NCBI RefSeq assembly: GCF_900172235.1
Contig: NZ_FWFQ01000013.1
Location: 1-64,000, forward strand
Reading direction: 5' to 3'
Source: Pseudoruegeria aquimaris
GTDB lineage: Bacteria; Pseudomonadota; Alphaproteobacteria; Rhodobacterales; Rhodobacteraceae
DNA length: 64,000 nucleotides
Of this stretch, positions 8,381 through 18,845 are shown piece by piece. Positions within the stretch are counted from its first letter, which is position 1. Every line of letters begins with the position of its first letter. The translations under genes were made by a program, and so were the position numbers. The notes beneath the pieces were generated by a model. The model was given only the letters and a program-made list of their open reading frames with translations, did no database searches and was not told where the DNA came from.

Positions 8381-10111
8381 CTATTCGTTCATCAGCACGG
8401 CGGAAACCGGCGCCAGCGCCACCGAGGAGGACCGGTCGTCCAGCACCCATTCCACCAGCGCCTTGATGGTGTCGGCGCGGGTGTGCCCCACCATGACGAC
8501 CTCCCCCTCCTGCGCGGCCTTGAAGGCGGCGCGGTTGAGATAGCGCTTCATGGTGGAGATCGACTGTCCGTCGCCGTCGAAGGTGCGGAAGACGAGTGCT
8601 GCCGGAACACCCTGGCGCTCGGCGATCTGCTGGGCGGCGTTCAGGCCGCGCGGGCTGCTGAGCACGCCCATGCCGTTGCCGCGCGCGATGGCCACCAGCT
8701 GCTGGATCAGGGCGCGATCCGCCATCGCGCCGTTGGCCCCGGTGTCGAAGACGGCCACGGCCTCGGGCACAGCCTGGCGGTAGGCCTCCATCGCCACTTC
8801 CACCTCGGACGGGTCGGTGCCGGCGGCGAACTCCGTGAGCATCACCACCTCGAAGCCGGCGGCGCGGTAGTCATAGGCGGCGGCGGCGGCGTCCGGGCGG
8901 CGCGGATCGATGGCGAAGGCCAGCGGCAGCGGGAAGCCGGCGAAGGCCTGCGGATCCACCGCGCCGCTGCCGTCGTCGATCAGCACCACCGACATGCGCG
9001 GCAGCGTGGGATCGTCTTCGAAGGGCTCGGCGAAGGCCTTGAGCGCGGGCAGGCTTTCGCCCGCCGGGGCGGCCTGCGCCGCGACGCCCTCGGCAGCCTC
9101 GCCGGCGGCCCCTTGCGCGGCCCCGGCTTCGGGCTGCCCGGCGCGGCTGATCGTGGGCAGGCGGTTGGTGCGCACCTGCGGCGCGAGGTTGCCGATGTCC
9201 TCGACCGGAACGCGGATCGGCGCATCGGCCGCATCGCCCGGCGCCTCGGGCGCCTGCGGCGCGACGGGCAGGCGCGGGCTGCTGCCGCCGCCAAGGGGCG
9301 CGGCCGGGCGGCCGGGCATGGCCGATGGCGTGGGGCGGTCGAGCACGGCGACGTCCTCCGGGCGGCTTTCCCCTGCCTCGGCGGTCGGTGTCAGTTCGGG
9401 GCCGGCACCGGCCTGCGGAGCCTGCGCCTGCGCGCCCGGATCGCCCTCGGGCAGCGCATCGGGCGCTGCGGCGCCGGGCGCGGTTTCGGGGGCTTCGGGA
9501 GCGGCGGCGAGCGCCGGTGCATCGGTGGCCTCCTGCGGGGCCTCGGGCGCATCCGCCGTAGCCTCATCTTCGGACGGGGCCTGCGGGGCGGCGGCGCCCC
9601 CCTGGGGTTGCGGTGCCTGCGGGGCCTCGGCGCTCAGGGGCATGTCCAGCGGCGTATCGGCGGCCGGCACGGAAGGCAGCGGGCCTTCCTTCGGCGCAGT
9701 GGTGCCGTCGGCGGCGGCCGAGGGCGCGGCGGGCGCGGGCTCGCCCTCGCTGCCTTCGGGCACGGAGAGCGCCACCTCGGGTTCGGCCAGATCGGGGCGC
9801 GCGAGGGGTTCGGTGGTGCCTGCCCCGAGCGCCGGCGTTTCCGGCGCGCCCGTTGCCGGTGCGGCCGGGGCCCCGGCCTTGGGCGCCTGCGCGGAACCGG
9901 TGGCCTGCCCGCCCGGCGCACCCTGCACGTCAGCCACGGCCTCGGCGCCGCTTTCCGGCGCGCTCACCTCGCCGGCGGGCCGTTCGATCGCCCCGACGGG
10001 CGCGTTCGGCGTGCTCAGCAAGCGCACGTCGCTCAACACGAGGAAGAAGCCGGCGATCACCGCCGACACCACGACGCCCCAGAACACGCCTTCCAGCAAT
10101 CCGCGCAGCAC
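8381..10111 (-). CDS. YibQ-like divergent polysaccharide deacetylase-family protein with long linker
   Basis: About 576 aa. It starts with a membrane anchor (GVFWGVVVSAVIAGFFLVL), continues with roughly 300 residues of Ala/Pro/Glu-rich low-complexity linker, and ends with a deacetylase-type barrel of about 230 residues (SVVLIDDGSGAVDP, LAFAIDPRRPDA, VVMVGHTRADTI). The GTG at 10111 is preferred because GGAGG lies five bases upstream; a TTG eleven codons earlier lacks this. Relative to YibQ proteins the NHMGS motif is replaced by DTGANGA and the HLPM segment by MLTE, so activity is doubtful. A yibQ-like gene next to trpG is a recurring rhodobacterial arrangement, but here it is divergent from trpG. 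An envelope or periplasmic role is inferred. Confidence 0.82.
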   Translation of the reverse strand: MLRGLLEGVFWGVVVSAVIAGFFLVLSDVRLLSTPNAPVGAIERPAGEVSAPESGAEAVADVQGAPGGQATGSAQAPKAGAPAAPATGAPETPALGAGTTEPLARPDLAEPEVALSVPEGSEGEPAPAAPSAAADGTTAPKEGPLPSVPAADTPLDMPLSAEAPQAPQPQGGAAAPQAPSEDEATADAPEAPQEATDAPALAAAPEAPETAPGAAAPDALPEGDPGAQAQAPQAGAGPELTPTAEAGESRPEDVAVLDRPTPSAMPGRPAAPLGGGSSPRLPVAPQAPEAPGDAADAPIRVPVEDIGNLAPQVRTNRLPTISRAGQPEAGAAQGAAGEAAEGVAAQAAPAGESLPALKAFAEPFEDDPTLPRMSVVLIDDGSGAVDPQAFAGFPLPLAFAIDPRRPDAAAAAYDYRAAGFEVVMLTEFAAGTDPSEVEVAMEAYRQAVPEAVAVFDTGANGAMADRALIQQLVAIARGNGMGVLSSPRGLNAAQQIAERQGVPAALVFRTFDGDGQSISTMKRYLNRAAFKAAQEGEVVMVGHTRADTIKALVEWVLDDRSSSVALAPVSAVLMNE

Positions 10112-10244
10112 CCGAGCCTCCGTTATCTTATTGCCTGCATTCAAAAGGATGTTGCCGGTTCGGGCCTTGACCCTCCCGCATCACTCTGAGCATGTATAAC
10201 CGCAGAAATTCCCGGGTTCACCCCCATTTGACGAAAGCGCCGAC

Positions 10245-10826
10245 ATGCTGCTCCTGATCGACAATTACGACAGCTTTACCTACAACCTCGTCCATTACCT
10301 GGGCGAGTTGGGCGCGGACGTGGTGGTGAAGCGCAACGATGCGCTGAACGTGCAGGAGGCCATGGCCCTGAAGCCCGAGGCGATTCTGCTTTCGCCCGGC
10401 CCCTGCGATCCGGCCCAGGCCGGGATCTGCCTCGCCCTCACCGCCGCCGCCGCCGAAACGAGAACGCCGCTGATGGGGGTCTGCCTCGGGCACCAGACCA
10501 TCGGCGAGGCCTTCGGCGGCAAGGTCGTGCGCTGCCACGAGATCGTGCACGGCAAGATGGGCACGATGCACCATGACGGCACCGGCGTCTTCACCGGCCT
10601 GCCCTCGCCCTTCGAGGCCACGCGCTACCACTCGCTGGTGGTGGAGCGCGAGAGCCTGCCGGACTGCCTGGAGGTGAACGCCTGGCTCCAGGACGGCACC
10701 ATCATGGGCCTGCGCCACAAGGAGCTTCCGATCCACGGCGTGCAGTTCCACCCCGAAAGCATCCGCAGCGAACACGGCCATGCCCTGCTGCGCAACTTCC
10801 TGAACTCGGTGAAAGTCCCCGCATGA
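10245..10826 (+). CDS. trpG: Anthranilate synthase component II (glutamine amidotransferase)
   Basis: Supplies ammonia from glutamine to TrpE for anthranilate synthesis. At 193 aa it is a class I amidotransferase with nucleophile Cys80 (GVCLGHQ) and His169/Glu171 (FHPES). It starts [15 protein letters not shown]. Its last codons overlap trpD by four bases (ATGA), indicating translational coupling. The 133-bp region upstream, shared with the divergent YibQ-like gene, has a TTGACC and a TATAAC, but they are too far apart for a confident promoter call. trpE is not in the window. Confidence 0.97.
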   Translation: MLLLIDNYDSFTYNLVHYLGELGADVVVKRNDALNVQEAMALKPEAILLSPGPCDPAQAGICLALTAAAAETRTPLMGVCLGHQTIGEAFGGKVVRCHEIVHGKMGTMHHDGTGVFTGLPSPFEATRYHSLVVERESLPDCLEVNAWLQDGTIMGLRHKELPIHGVQFHPESIRSEHGHALLRNFLNSVKVPA

Positions 10827-11842
10827 GCGACGCCCTCAAACCGCTGATCGGAGCCGCGGCCGATCGCCCCCTGACCCGTGCCGAGGCCGAAACGGCCTTC
10901 CAGATCCTGTTCGAGGGCGAGGCCACGCCCAGCCAGATCGGCGGCCTGCTGATGGCGCTGCGCACGCGCGGCGAAACGGTGGAGGAATATGCCGCCGCCG
11001 CCGCGGTGATGCGCGCCAAGTGCAACGCGGTGAAGGCGCCGGAGGGCGCGATGGACATCGTGGGCACCGGCGGCGACGGCAAGGGCACGCTCAACATCTC
11101 CACCGCCACCGCATTCGTGGTGGCCGGCGCGGGCGTGACCGTGGCCAAGCACGGCAACCGCAACCTCTCTTCGAAGTCCGGCGCGGCGGATGCGCTCACC
11201 CAGATGGGCATCAACGTGATGGTGGGCCCGGCCGTGGTGGAACGCGCGATCAACGAGGTTGGCATCGGCTTCATGATGGCGCCGATGCACCACCCGGCGA
11301 TCGCCCACGTGATGCCGACCCGGCAGGAGCTCGGCACCCGCACGATCTTCAACATCCTCGGCCCCCTCACCAACCCGGCCGGCGTGAAGCGCCAACTGAC
11401 CGGCGCGTTCTCGCGGGCGCTGATCCGCCCGATGGCTGAAACGCTTCTGCAGCTCGGCTCCGAGGCCGCCTGGCTGGTGCATGGCTCCGACGGCACCGAC
11501 GAGCTGGCGATTTCCGGGGTGAGCTGGGTCAGCGCCATCGAGAACGGCGCGGTGCGCGATTTCGAGATCGCGCCCGAGGACGCCGGCCTGCCCGAGCACC
11601 CCTTCGAGGAGATCCTCGGCGGCAGCCCCGAGCACAACGCCCGCGCCTTCGCCGCCCTTCTGGACGGGGAGAAAAGCGCCTACCGCGATGCCGTCCTGCT
11701 GAATGCCGCGGCCGCGCTCACCGTGGCGGGCCGCGCGAACTCTCTCACCGAAGGTGTTGAAATGGCACGTGAAAGCATCGATGCCGGCCGCGCCAAACAG
11801 AAAATCGCCACCCTGGCCAAACTGACATCGGAGGCCGCGTGA
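10823..11842 (+). CDS. trpD: Anthranilate phosphoribosyltransferase
   Basis: Second step of tryptophan synthesis: transfers phosphoribose from PRPP to anthranilate. At 339 aa it has the glycine-rich PRPP loop [17 protein letters not shown], the conserved [18 protein letters not shown], and [20 protein letters not shown]. The ATG overlaps the trpG stop. One base separates its stop from trpC, so trpG, trpD and trpC are one translational block. Confidence 0.98.
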   Translation: MSDALKPLIGAAADRPLTRAEAETAFQILFEGEATPSQIGGLLMALRTRGETVEEYAAAAAVMRAKCNAVKAPEGAMDIVGTGGDGKGTLNISTATAFVVAGAGVTVAKHGNRNLSSKSGAADALTQMGINVMVGPAVVERAINEVGIGFMMAPMHHPAIAHVMPTRQELGTRTIFNILGPLTNPAGVKRQLTGAFSRALIRPMAETLLQLGSEAAWLVHGSDGTDELAISGVSWVSAIENGAVRDFEIAPEDAGLPEHPFEEILGGSPEHNARAFAALLDGEKSAYRDAVLLNAAAALTVAGRANSLTEGVEMARESIDAGRAKQKIATLAKLTSEAA

Positions 11843-11843
11843 C

Positions 11844-12653
11844 ATGGCGACCGTTCTGGACAAGATCAAAGCTTACAAGCTGGAAGAAATCGCCGAGCGC
11901 AAAGCCAGGCGCAGCCTGAGCGACGTTGAGGCCATGGCGCGCTCCGCACCGCCCGTGCGCGGCTTCGCCGATGCGCTGCTGCGTGATGCCAACGGCGGCT
12001 ACGGGCTGATCGCGGAAGTGAAGAAGGCCAGCCCCTCCAAGGGGTTGATCCGCGCCGATTTCGATCCGCCCGCGCTGGCCAGGGCCTACGAGGAAGGCGG
12101 CGCCTCCTGCCTGTCCGTGCTCACCGACACCCCCTCCTTCCAGGGCGCCGACGAGTATCTCACCGCCGCGCGCGAGGCCACGAAGCTGCCCGCCCTGCGC
12201 AAGGATTTCATGTATGACGTCTACCAGGTGGCCGAGGCGCGCGCGCTGCATGCCGATTGCATCCTGATCATCATGGCAAGCGTTTCAGACGCGCAGGCGC
12301 AGGAACTGGAGGCCGCGGCCTTCGAATGGGGCATGGACGTGCTGATCGAGGTCCATGACGAAGAGGAACTCGAACGCGCTTCGGCCCTGAAATCGCGCCT
12401 GATGGGCATCAACAACCGCAACCTCAAGACCTTCGAAACCTCGCTGGACACCACCCGGCGGCTGGCCAAGCTGGTGCCGATGGATCGCACCATCGTGGCC
12501 GAAAGCGGGCTGTCCACCCCGGCCGATCTCGCCGAACTGGCCCGCTACGGCGCGCGCTGCTTCCTGATCGGCGAAAGCCTGATGCGGCAGGAGGACGTGG
12601 CCCAGGCCACGCGGGATCTGCTGGCCAACCCGCTCGTCGCCGGGGGCATGTGA
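11844..12653 (+). CDS. trpC: Indole-3-glycerol phosphate synthase
   Basis: Closes the indole ring from CdRP in tryptophan synthesis. A 269-aa monofunctional (beta/alpha)8 barrel with the N-terminal [16 protein letters not shown], active-site Lys in [23 protein letters not shown], and the phosphate-binding SGLSTPADL with FLIGESLMR. Not fused to TrpF, which is elsewhere. Its TGA shares a base with the moaC ATG. Confidence 0.98.
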   Translation: MATVLDKIKAYKLEEIAERKARRSLSDVEAMARSAPPVRGFADALLRDANGGYGLIAEVKKASPSKGLIRADFDPPALARAYEEGGASCLSVLTDTPSFQGADEYLTAAREATKLPALRKDFMYDVYQVAEARALHADCILIIMASVSDAQAQELEAAAFEWGMDVLIEVHDEEELERASALKSRLMGINNRNLKTFETSLDTTRRLAKLVPMDRTIVAESGLSTPADLAELARYGARCFLIGESLMRQEDVAQATRDLLANPLVAGGM

Positions 12654-13135
12654 TGGCGGAAGGCGCCAAGCTCACCCATTTCGACGGCAAGGGCGATGCC
12701 CATATGGTCGATGTCTCGGGCAAACCGGTGACCGCGCGCATCGCCGTGGCCACTGGGGCGGTGAAGATGCAGCCCGAAACGCTGGCGATGATCACGGAGG
12801 GCCGCGCCAAGAAGGGCGACGTGCTCGGCGTGGCGCGGCTCGCGGGCATCATGGGCGCCAAGAAGACCGCCGACCTGATCCCGCTCTGCCACCCGCTCCC
12901 GATCACCAAGGTCGCGCTGGAACTGACCCCGGATGCCAGCCTTCCCGGCGTGCGCATCGAGGCCACGGTGAAGACCGGCGGCCAGACGGGCGTGGAGATG
13001 GAGGCGCTCACCGCCGTCTCCACCGCCGCGCTCACGCTCTATGACATGGTGAAGGCCGTAGAAAAGAGCATGGAAATCACCGACATCCGGCTGAAGCTGA
13101 AGGACGGCGGCAAATCCGGGCGCTACGAGGCCTGA
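12653..13135 (+). CDS. moaC: Cyclic pyranopterin monophosphate synthase
   Basis: Second step of molybdenum cofactor synthesis, converting the GTP-derived MoaA product to cyclic pyranopterin monophosphate. 160 aa; conserved THFD near the start, PLCHPLPI, and [23 protein letters not shown] at 12653 overlaps the trpC stop (TGATG). A GTG one codon earlier is possible but unnecessary. Its position links tryptophan and molybdopterin genes in one transcript, a conserved rhodobacterial order rather than a functional pathway. Confidence 0.97.
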   Translation: MAEGAKLTHFDGKGDAHMVDVSGKPVTARIAVATGAVKMQPETLAMITEGRAKKGDVLGVARLAGIMGAKKTADLIPLCHPLPITKVALELTPDASLPGVRIEATVKTGGQTGVEMEALTAVSTAALTLYDMVKAVEKSMEITDIRLKLKDGGKSGRYEA

Positions 13136-13136
13136 G

Positions 13137-14321
13137 ATGATCACCGTCGAGGAGGCCCTAACCCATGTGCTGGCCCTCGTCGCGCCGCTCGAGGCAGAAC
13201 CCGCGCCGCTGATCCAGGCCGCCGGCCGCGTGCTGGCCGCCCCCGTCGTGGCACGGCGTGATCAGCCCCCCTTCCCCTCCTCCGCGATGGACGGCTACGC
13301 GGTCTCCGCCGCGCAGGTCGCGCCCGGCGATCGCTTCACCGTGATCGGCGAAAGCGCGGCCGGACACCGCTTCGCCGGCCGGCTCGGCCCCGGCGAGGCG
13401 GTGCGCATCTTCACCGGCGCGCCGGTGCCAGAGGGCGGGCGGCGCATCCTCATCCAGGAAGACGTGCAGCGCGAAGGCGACGTCATCACCGTGGGCGCGC
13501 GGCCCGATGCCGCCGCCTACATCCGCCCGGCCGGCGGCGATTTCGCCGTGGGCCATGCGCTGGAGGCCCCCCGCGTGCTCTCGCCCACCGATCTTTCCCT
13601 GATCGCGGCGATGAACTGCCCCGTGGTGCAGGTCACCCGCCGCCCCGTCGTGGCGCTGATCGCCACCGGCGACGAACTGGTGATGCCCGGCGAAACGCCC
13701 TCGCCCGACCAGATCATCGCCTCCAACAGTTTCGCCCTGAAGGCGCTGTTCGAGGCCCACGGCGCCGAGGTCCGCCTGCTGCCCATCGCGCGGGACACGC
13801 GGGAGTCCCTCACCACCGTCTTCGGCCTCACCGAGGGGTCCGATCTGATCGTGACGACCGGCGGCGCCTCGGTGGGCGATCACGATCTCGTCGGGGAGGT
13901 CGCCGCGACCCTCGGCATGGAGCGGGCCTTCTACAAGGTGGCGATGCGGCCCGGAAAGCCGCTGATGGCCGGGCGCATGGGCGATGCCGCCATGGTCGGG
14001 CTGCCGGGCAACCCGGTCTCCTCCATCGTCTGCGCGCGGATCTTCGTCGTGCCCATGCTGCGCCGGATGCTCGGGCTGCCCCACGGCCCCGTGCCGCGCA
14101 AACACGCACGGCTCGCCGTGGACATCGGCGCCAACGGCCCGCGCGAACATTACATGCGCGCGCGTATCGAAGACGGGCGCATCACCCCCTTCGCCCGGCA
14201 GGACTCCTCCCTCCTGACCATCCTGGCCTCCGCCAACTGCCTGATGGTGCGCGCACCCCATGATCCGCCCCGCGAAGCCGGCGCCGACGTCGCCTATATT
14301 CCCTTCGGCGCCAGCGATTGA
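13137..14321 (+). CDS. moeA: Molybdopterin molybdenumtransferase
   Basis: Inserts molybdate into adenylylated molybdopterin. 394 aa with the MoeA N-terminal domain (PFPSSAMDGYAV), the MPT-binding domain (TTGGASVGDHD, KVAMRPGKPLMAGRMG, GLPGNPVSS) and the C-terminal beta-barrel. It starts one base after moaC. Its TGA stop (14319-14321) lies inside the -35 hexamer of the lexA promoter, so end of translation and SOS control share the same bases. Confidence 0.97.
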   Translation: MITVEEALTHVLALVAPLEAEPAPLIQAAGRVLAAPVVARRDQPPFPSSAMDGYAVSAAQVAPGDRFTVIGESAAGHRFAGRLGPGEAVRIFTGAPVPEGGRRILIQEDVQREGDVITVGARPDAAAYIRPAGGDFAVGHALEAPRVLSPTDLSLIAAMNCPVVQVTRRPVVALIATGDELVMPGETPSPDQIIASNSFALKALFEAHGAEVRLLPIARDTRESLTTVFGLTEGSDLIVTTGGASVGDHDLVGEVAATLGMERAFYKVAMRPGKPLMAGRMGDAAMVGLPGNPVSSIVCARIFVVPMLRRMLGLPHGPVPRKHARLAVDIGANGPREHYMRARIEDGRITPFARQDSSLLTILASANCLMVRAPHDPPREAGADVAYIPFGASD

Positions 14322-14346
14322 CACAAAACAGGAACAAGGGTAGAAC
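14318..14346 (+). promoter_or_regulatory. lexA promoter (-35/-10)
   Basis: A consensus TTGACA (14318-14323), 17-bp spacer, and TAGAAC (14341-14346) as -10. The -35 overlaps the moeA stop codon, and the -10 is overlapped by the second LexA half-site. The predicted start near 14353 would leave a leader of about 135 nt before the lexA ATG. Confidence 0.8.
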
Positions 14347-14357
14347 ATGTATCGAAC
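14332..14357 (+). promoter_or_regulatory. LexA operator, three GAAC half-sites
   Basis: GAAC occurs at 14332, 14343 and 14354, each separated by exactly seven bases. This gives two overlapping copies of the alphaproteobacterial SOS box GAAC-N7-GAAC. The array spans from the spacer through the -10 to the expected transcription start, so LexA binding would block RNA polymerase. This is autoregulation of lexA. Confidence 0.9.
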
Positions 14358-14490
14358 GCGTCTTGCAGGCGTGGGGTATCCGTAGCGCACGCCGTCCTTC
14401 GCCGGCGGCAGGCGGGCCGGCCCGAGGGCGCCCCACGCGCCCGGCAGGGCACGTCGGATCAAGAGCGCACCGCACCGGAGGAGCGAGCAC

Positions 14491-15186
14491 ATGTTGACGA
14501 AGAAGCAGCTCGAACTGCTTGAATTCATTCACTCCCGCGTCCAGAAAGACGGCGTGCCGCCCTCTTTCGACGAGATGAAGGAGGCGCTGAACCTGCGCTC
14601 CAAATCGGGCATCCATCGGCTCATCACGGCGCTGGAGGAGCGCGGTTTCATCCGCCGGCTGGCGCACAAGGCCCGCGCGCTGGAGATCGTGAAGCTCCCC
14701 GAAGCCATGGAACAGAAAGGCTTTTCCCCCCGCGTGGTGGAAGGCGGCGCCTCCGCGCGCAGCGCGCAGCCGGCCGCCAGCCAGCCGGTGAGCAGCGCCG
14801 AGGTGATCGATCTGCCGATGATGGGCCGCATCGCCGCCGGTACCCCGATCGAGGCGATCAGCCAGCCCGAGCACCACGTCTCGGTGCCCGGCCAGATGCT
14901 CTCCGGCAAGGGCGCGCACTACGCGCTTGAAGTCAAAGGGGATTCCATGATCGAGGCCGGGATCAACGATGGCGACATCGTGGTGATCCGCGAAACCTCG
15001 TCGGCCGAGAACGGCGATATCGTGGTGGCGCTGGTGGAAGGCTATGAAGCCACGCTCAAGCGCTTCCGCCGCCGCGGCAACATGATCGCGCTGGAGGCCG
15101 CGAACCCGGCCTATGAAACCCGCGTTCTGCCCGAGGGGCAGGTGCGCGTGCAGGGCCGCCTCGTCGGGCTGATCCGCACCTACTGA
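14491..15186 (+). CDS. lexA: SOS repressor LexA
   Basis: Represses DNA-damage genes and self-cleaves when stimulated by RecA. 231 aa: winged helix in residues about 1-65 ([17 protein letters not shown]), linker, then an S24 peptidase domain. The scissile bond is Ala116-Gly117 (RIAAG), the nucleophile is Ser152 (KGDSMIEAG) and the general base is Lys190 (ATLKRF). GGAGG lies eight bases before the ATG. The long leader and triple operator upstream show it has its own promoter in addition to possible read-through from moeA. It converges with comEC, 11 bp away. Confidence 0.98.
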   Translation: MLTKKQLELLEFIHSRVQKDGVPPSFDEMKEALNLRSKSGIHRLITALEERGFIRRLAHKARALEIVKLPEAMEQKGFSPRVVEGGASARSAQPAASQPVSSAEVIDLPMMGRIAAGTPIEAISQPEHHVSVPGQMLSGKGAHYALEVKGDSMIEAGINDGDIVVIRETSSAENGDIVVALVEGYEATLKRFRRRGNMIALEAANPAYETRVLPEGQVRVQGRLVGLIRTY

Positions 15187-15197
15187 GGGTCCTGCCT

Positions 15198-17267
15198 TCA
15201 GGGGGCGCTCTTGCCCCCGCCCTGCCAGGGCCGGCTTTCGCCGGGCCCGTAGGTGGGTGTCACCCGCCAATCCCACGGACTCGCACCGTCCGGGCCGCGC
15301 AAGGCCAGCGCGCCGCTGCGGCGCAGATCCGACAGATCGGTCAGGCGGCACGGCCCCGCGCCCGCGCGCTGCTCCGGGCTGAGCACCTGGGCCACGATCA
15401 CCCAATCGCCCCTTGCACAGCTTTGCGGCAGCGCCGCGATCGCCCGTTTGCCCGAAATCGGCAGGAAACGGGTACCGCCGGCCCGCAACGCCCCATCGGC
15501 ATCGGACTGCCCCCGCGCCGCCGCTTCGGCCTGCGTCGCGCCGTCACCATCGTTTTCAAGCCAGCTCTCCGCCACGAACCCCGCCCCGCGCGGCTTGTTC
15601 AGCGCCCGCCCCTGTGGCCCGAGAATGCCGATCAACCGGCCATCATCCGCGATCAGCACCTCGGGGCGGTCCGCGGCGGCCCAGGCCACGATGGCCAGAG
15701 CCGCCGGCAGGACGCCCAGCCAGCGCGCCCGGCCCTGCCAGAGGATCACGAAGAGGGCGGCCACGGCGAAGACCGGCAGCACGCCCGGCGGCGGCGCCTG
15801 CACCAGCCGCACGGCACCGGGCCAGGCCGCCACCGTCTCCGCCACCAGCAGGATCCAGCGCGCCCCGAGCGCCATGATCCACATTCCCACGGCCGCGCCC
15901 CCGATCGGCGCCAGCACCGCCGTCAGCACCGCTCCGGGCATCACCACGAGCCCCATGACCGGCACCGCCAGCAGGTTGGCGATCAACCCGTAGTCGGCGA
16001 TCCGGTTGAAATGCGCCGCCGCGAACGGCGCGGTCGCAAGGCCCGCCACCAGCGAAGAAACGAAAAGCGCCATCGCTCCCCGCGCAAGCCCATGGGCAGG
16101 CCAGACGGGCGCATCGCGCAGCGCCGCAAAGACGGCGACGAGCGCCGTCGTCGCCGCGAAGGACATCTGGAACCCGGGCTCGGCCAGGGTGTCGGGGCGC
16201 AGCAGGAGCAGGATCAGCGCCGCCACCGCCACCGCGCGCAGGGTGATCGCGCGCCGATCCAGCAGAACCGCCCCGAGCATCACCGCGACCATCACGAAGG
16301 CCCGCTGCGTGGCGATGCTGCCCCCGGACAGCGCGAGGTAGACCGCCCCGGCGGCGAGCGCGGCGCAGGCGGCGATCTTGCGCGTGGGCAGCCTGAGCGC
16401 CAGGGCGGGCCAGAGGCTCAGCACCGTCCAGACCGAGGCGAAGACGACTCCCGTCAGCATTCCCATGTGCAGCCCGGAAATGGCCAAAAGGTGCGCGAGG
16501 TTGGAGCGCCGCAGCGCCTCCTGCGCCTCCGGCGAGATGTGGCTCCTGTCGCCCGTCAGCACCGCGGCGGCGAAGGCGCCCCCATCGCCGGGGCTGACCG
16601 CCACCGCAGCCGCGCCGATGGCCGCCCGCAGACGTTGCAGCTTCAGCCAGGGGCCCGGCGGCGGATCCTCCAGCCGCAACACCGGGCTGCGGGTGTAGCC
16701 CACCGCCCCGAGGCCGGCGAAATAGGCCTTCCGTCTGAAATCGAACCCGCCGGGCTCCACCGGGCCGGAGGGCGGGGCGAGGTGGCCCGTGAGCATCACC
16801 ACGCGCCCCGGCACGAGGCGCGTGAACCCCTGCCGCCCGTGCAGCGAGATCCGCACCCGGCGCGGCGTGGTTTCGGGCGCGCGGCGGGCCAGGCGCACCC
16901 TGTCGAGCGTGATGCGGGGCACCTCGCTCCGGGAGCGGTCCACCGCGATGATGCGCCCCGTGATCGGGCCGTAGTAGCGGAAGCCCAGCACCGGCGCCTC
17001 GACGCTGCGCGCCCTCAGGCTGCCTGCCACCACCCCCACCAGCAGCAGCGCCAGCAGGCAGAGCACGGGCGCGGCCCGGGGCCGCATCAGCGCGCAGGCG
17101 AACAGGCCCAGGGCAAGCGCGGCGAGGCCGGCGACGGCACCGGCACCCGGCTCTTTGACCAGCGCGAAATAGGCCCCGATCCCGGCCGCCAGCCACAGTG
17201 GCGCCCAATCGAAAGCCTGGGCGCGCTGTGCGGCCAGCGCCGCCGTGAGCCAGGGCAGGCGCGGCAC
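15198..17267 (-). CDS. comEC: ComEC/Rec2-family DNA uptake channel
   Basis: Inner-membrane channel family that moves single-stranded DNA into the cytoplasm during transformation. 689 aa: N-terminal membrane segments, a DUF4131/OB-like periplasmic region ([19 protein letters not shown]), and a competence domain with ALLTG-type [28 protein letters not shown] and multiple helices. The C terminus is a short soluble tail without the metallo-beta-lactamase domain found in Bacillus ComEC, as is common in this order. It is divergent from gltX by about 80 bp. Without knowing the rest of the genome I cannot say whether the strain is competent. Confidence 0.92.
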   Translation of the reverse strand: MPRLPWLTAALAAQRAQAFDWAPLWLAAGIGAYFALVKEPGAGAVAGLAALALGLFACALMRPRAAPVLCLLALLLVGVVAGSLRARSVEAPVLGFRYYGPITGRIIAVDRSRSEVPRITLDRVRLARRAPETTPRRVRISLHGRQGFTRLVPGRVVMLTGHLAPPSGPVEPGGFDFRRKAYFAGLGAVGYTRSPVLRLEDPPPGPWLKLQRLRAAIGAAAVAVSPGDGGAFAAAVLTGDRSHISPEAQEALRRSNLAHLLAISGLHMGMLTGVVFASVWTVLSLWPALALRLPTRKIAACAALAAGAVYLALSGGSIATQRAFVMVAVMLGAVLLDRRAITLRAVAVAALILLLLRPDTLAEPGFQMSFAATTALVAVFAALRDAPVWPAHGLARGAMALFVSSLVAGLATAPFAAAHFNRIADYGLIANLLAVPVMGLVVMPGAVLTAVLAPIGGAAVGMWIMALGARWILLVAETVAAWPGAVRLVQAPPPGVLPVFAVAALFVILWQGRARWLGVLPAALAIVAWAAADRPEVLIADDGRLIGILGPQGRALNKPRGAGFVAESWLENDGDGATQAEAAARGQSDADGALRAGGTRFLPISGKRAIAALPQSCARGDWVIVAQVLSPEQRAGAGPCRLTDLSDLRRSGALALRGPDGASPWDWRVTPTYGPGESRPWQGGGKSAP

Positions 17268-17346
17268 TTGTCCTCCCTTTCCGGCGCCTCTAAAACACCG
17301 GCAACAGTGCTACCCCATTCACGGTTTCCGAAAGGTTAACTCCGCT

Positions 17347-18753
17347 ATGTCCGAGCGCCCGGTCGTCACCCGCTTCGCCCCCTCGCCCACGGGCTACCTC
17401 CACATCGGCGGCGCCCGCACGGCGCTGTTCAACTGGCTCTACGCCCGCGGCCGCGGCGGCAAGTTCCTGCTGCGCATCGAAGACACCGACCGCGCGCGCT
17501 CCACCCCCGAGGCCACCGCGGCGATCCTGCGCGGCATGGCCTGGCTGGGGCTGGATCACGACGGCGAGGCGGTGAGCCAGTTCGCCCGCGTCGAGCGTCA
17601 CGCGGAGGTCGCCCGCGAGATGCTGGCCAAGGGGCACGCCTACAAGTGCTTCGCCACGCAGGAGGAAATCGCCGCCTTCCGCGAGGCCGCCCGCGCCGAA
17701 GGGCGCTCCACGCTGTTCCAGAGCCCCTGGCGCGACGCCGATCCCGCCACCCATCCGGATGCGCCCTACGTGATCCGCCTGCGCGCCCCGCGCGAGGGCG
17801 AAACCGTGATCCGGGACGAAGTGCAGGGCACCGTCACCTTCCGCAACAGCCAGCTCGACGACATGATCCTGCTGCGCTCCGACGGCACCCCCACCTACAT
17901 GCTGGCGGTGGTGGTGGACGATCACGACATGGGCGTGACCCATGTGATCCGCGGCGACGATCACCTCAACAACGCCGCCCGCCAGAGCCAGATCTACGCC
18001 GCCATGGGCTGGGATCTGCCGGTCTACGCCCACATCCCGCTGATTCACGGCCCCGACGGCAAGAAGCTCTCCAAGCGCCACGGCGCGCTCGGGGTGGAGG
18101 AATACCAGGCCATGGGCTACCCCGCCGACGGGATGCGCAACTACCTGACGCGCCTGGGCTGGAGCCACGGCGACGACGAGTTCTTCACCACCGCCCAGGC
18201 GCTGGAGTGGTTCGACCTCTCCGGAATCGGCAAATCCCCCGCCCGGCTGGACTTCAAGAAGCTGGAGAATCTCTGCGGCCAGCACATCGCCGCCACCGAG
18301 GATGCTGCGCTGCTGCAAGAACTGGAGGCCTTCCTCGCCGCAACTGGCCGTCCGGCCCTCACCGAAGCCCAGCGTGACGGGATGACGCGCGGCATGTACT
18401 GCCTCAAGGAACGCGCGAAGACATTCCCTGAATTGCTTGAAAAAGCTGCCTTTATCCTGAACGAGCGCCCCATTGCTCCGGATGAGAAGGCCGCGAAGGC
18501 ACTGGATACGGTATCCCGTGGTATACTGAGCGAATTGACGCCGCAGCTGCAAAATGCTAGCTGGGAGCGCAACACGTTGGAGGAGCTGATGGGCGCCTTT
18601 GCCGAAGCCCGAGGGACGAAGTTCGGCAAGCTGGCAGCCCCTTTGCGGGCCGCGCTTGCGGGCCGCGCAACCACCCCCAGCGTTTTCGACATGATGCTCG
18701 TTCTGGGCCGCGAGGAATCCGTGGCCCGCATCGAGGACGCCGCACAGGGATAA
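17347..18753 (+). CDS. gltX: Glutamate--tRNA ligase
   Basis: Charges tRNA with glutamate. 468 aa class I synthetase with the HIGH-like signature [19 protein letters not shown] and KLSKRHG. The ATG at 17347 starts [16 protein letters not shown]; longer upstream reading has no family support. A GC-rich hairpin begins at its stop codon, and gltA follows 92 bp later on the same strand. Many alphaproteobacteria have two gltX genes; this may be one of two. Confidence 0.97.
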   Translation: MSERPVVTRFAPSPTGYLHIGGARTALFNWLYARGRGGKFLLRIEDTDRARSTPEATAAILRGMAWLGLDHDGEAVSQFARVERHAEVAREMLAKGHAYKCFATQEEIAAFREAARAEGRSTLFQSPWRDADPATHPDAPYVIRLRAPREGETVIRDEVQGTVTFRNSQLDDMILLRSDGTPTYMLAVVVDDHDMGVTHVIRGDDHLNNAARQSQIYAAMGWDLPVYAHIPLIHGPDGKKLSKRHGALGVEEYQAMGYPADGMRNYLTRLGWSHGDDEFFTTAQALEWFDLSGIGKSPARLDFKKLENLCGQHIAATEDAALLQELEAFLAATGRPALTEAQRDGMTRGMYCLKERAKTFPELLEKAAFILNERPIAPDEKAAKALDTVSRGILSELTPQLQNASWERNTLEELMGAFAEARGTKFGKLAAPLRAALAGRATTPSVFDMMLVLGREESVARIEDAAQG

Positions 18754-18781
18754 GGGCGCGCAGCAGGCCTGCCGCGCCCTC
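18752..18781 (+). promoter_or_regulatory. Hairpin between gltX and gltA
   Basis: GGGCGCG/CGCGCCC with an inner GCAGG/CCTGC stem starts at the gltX stop codon. No U-tract follows (CCTCCTCCC instead), so it is a weak terminator at best and may act as an mRNA-stabilising or pausing element. Confidence 0.4.
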
Positions 18782-18845
18782 CTCCCAAAGAAGCCTGGCC
18801 ACCGCGGCGCCCGCCGCAGGGGGCCCCTTGCCAAGAGGGTAAAGA

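Noticed and set aside
10112-10244. trp attenuator or leader peptide before trpG
   Set aside because: No short ORF with Trp codons followed by alternative hairpins and a U-tract.
17268-17346. LexA control of comEC or gltX
   Set aside because: No GAAC-N7-GAAC or GTTC-N7-GTTC in the intergenic region.
18778-18786. CCTCCTCCC between gltX and gltA as a CcsR (cuckoo)-type small RNA
   Set aside because: Those RNAs need the motif exposed in hairpin loops with a terminator and usually come in pairs; here it is single, not in a loop, and has no terminator.
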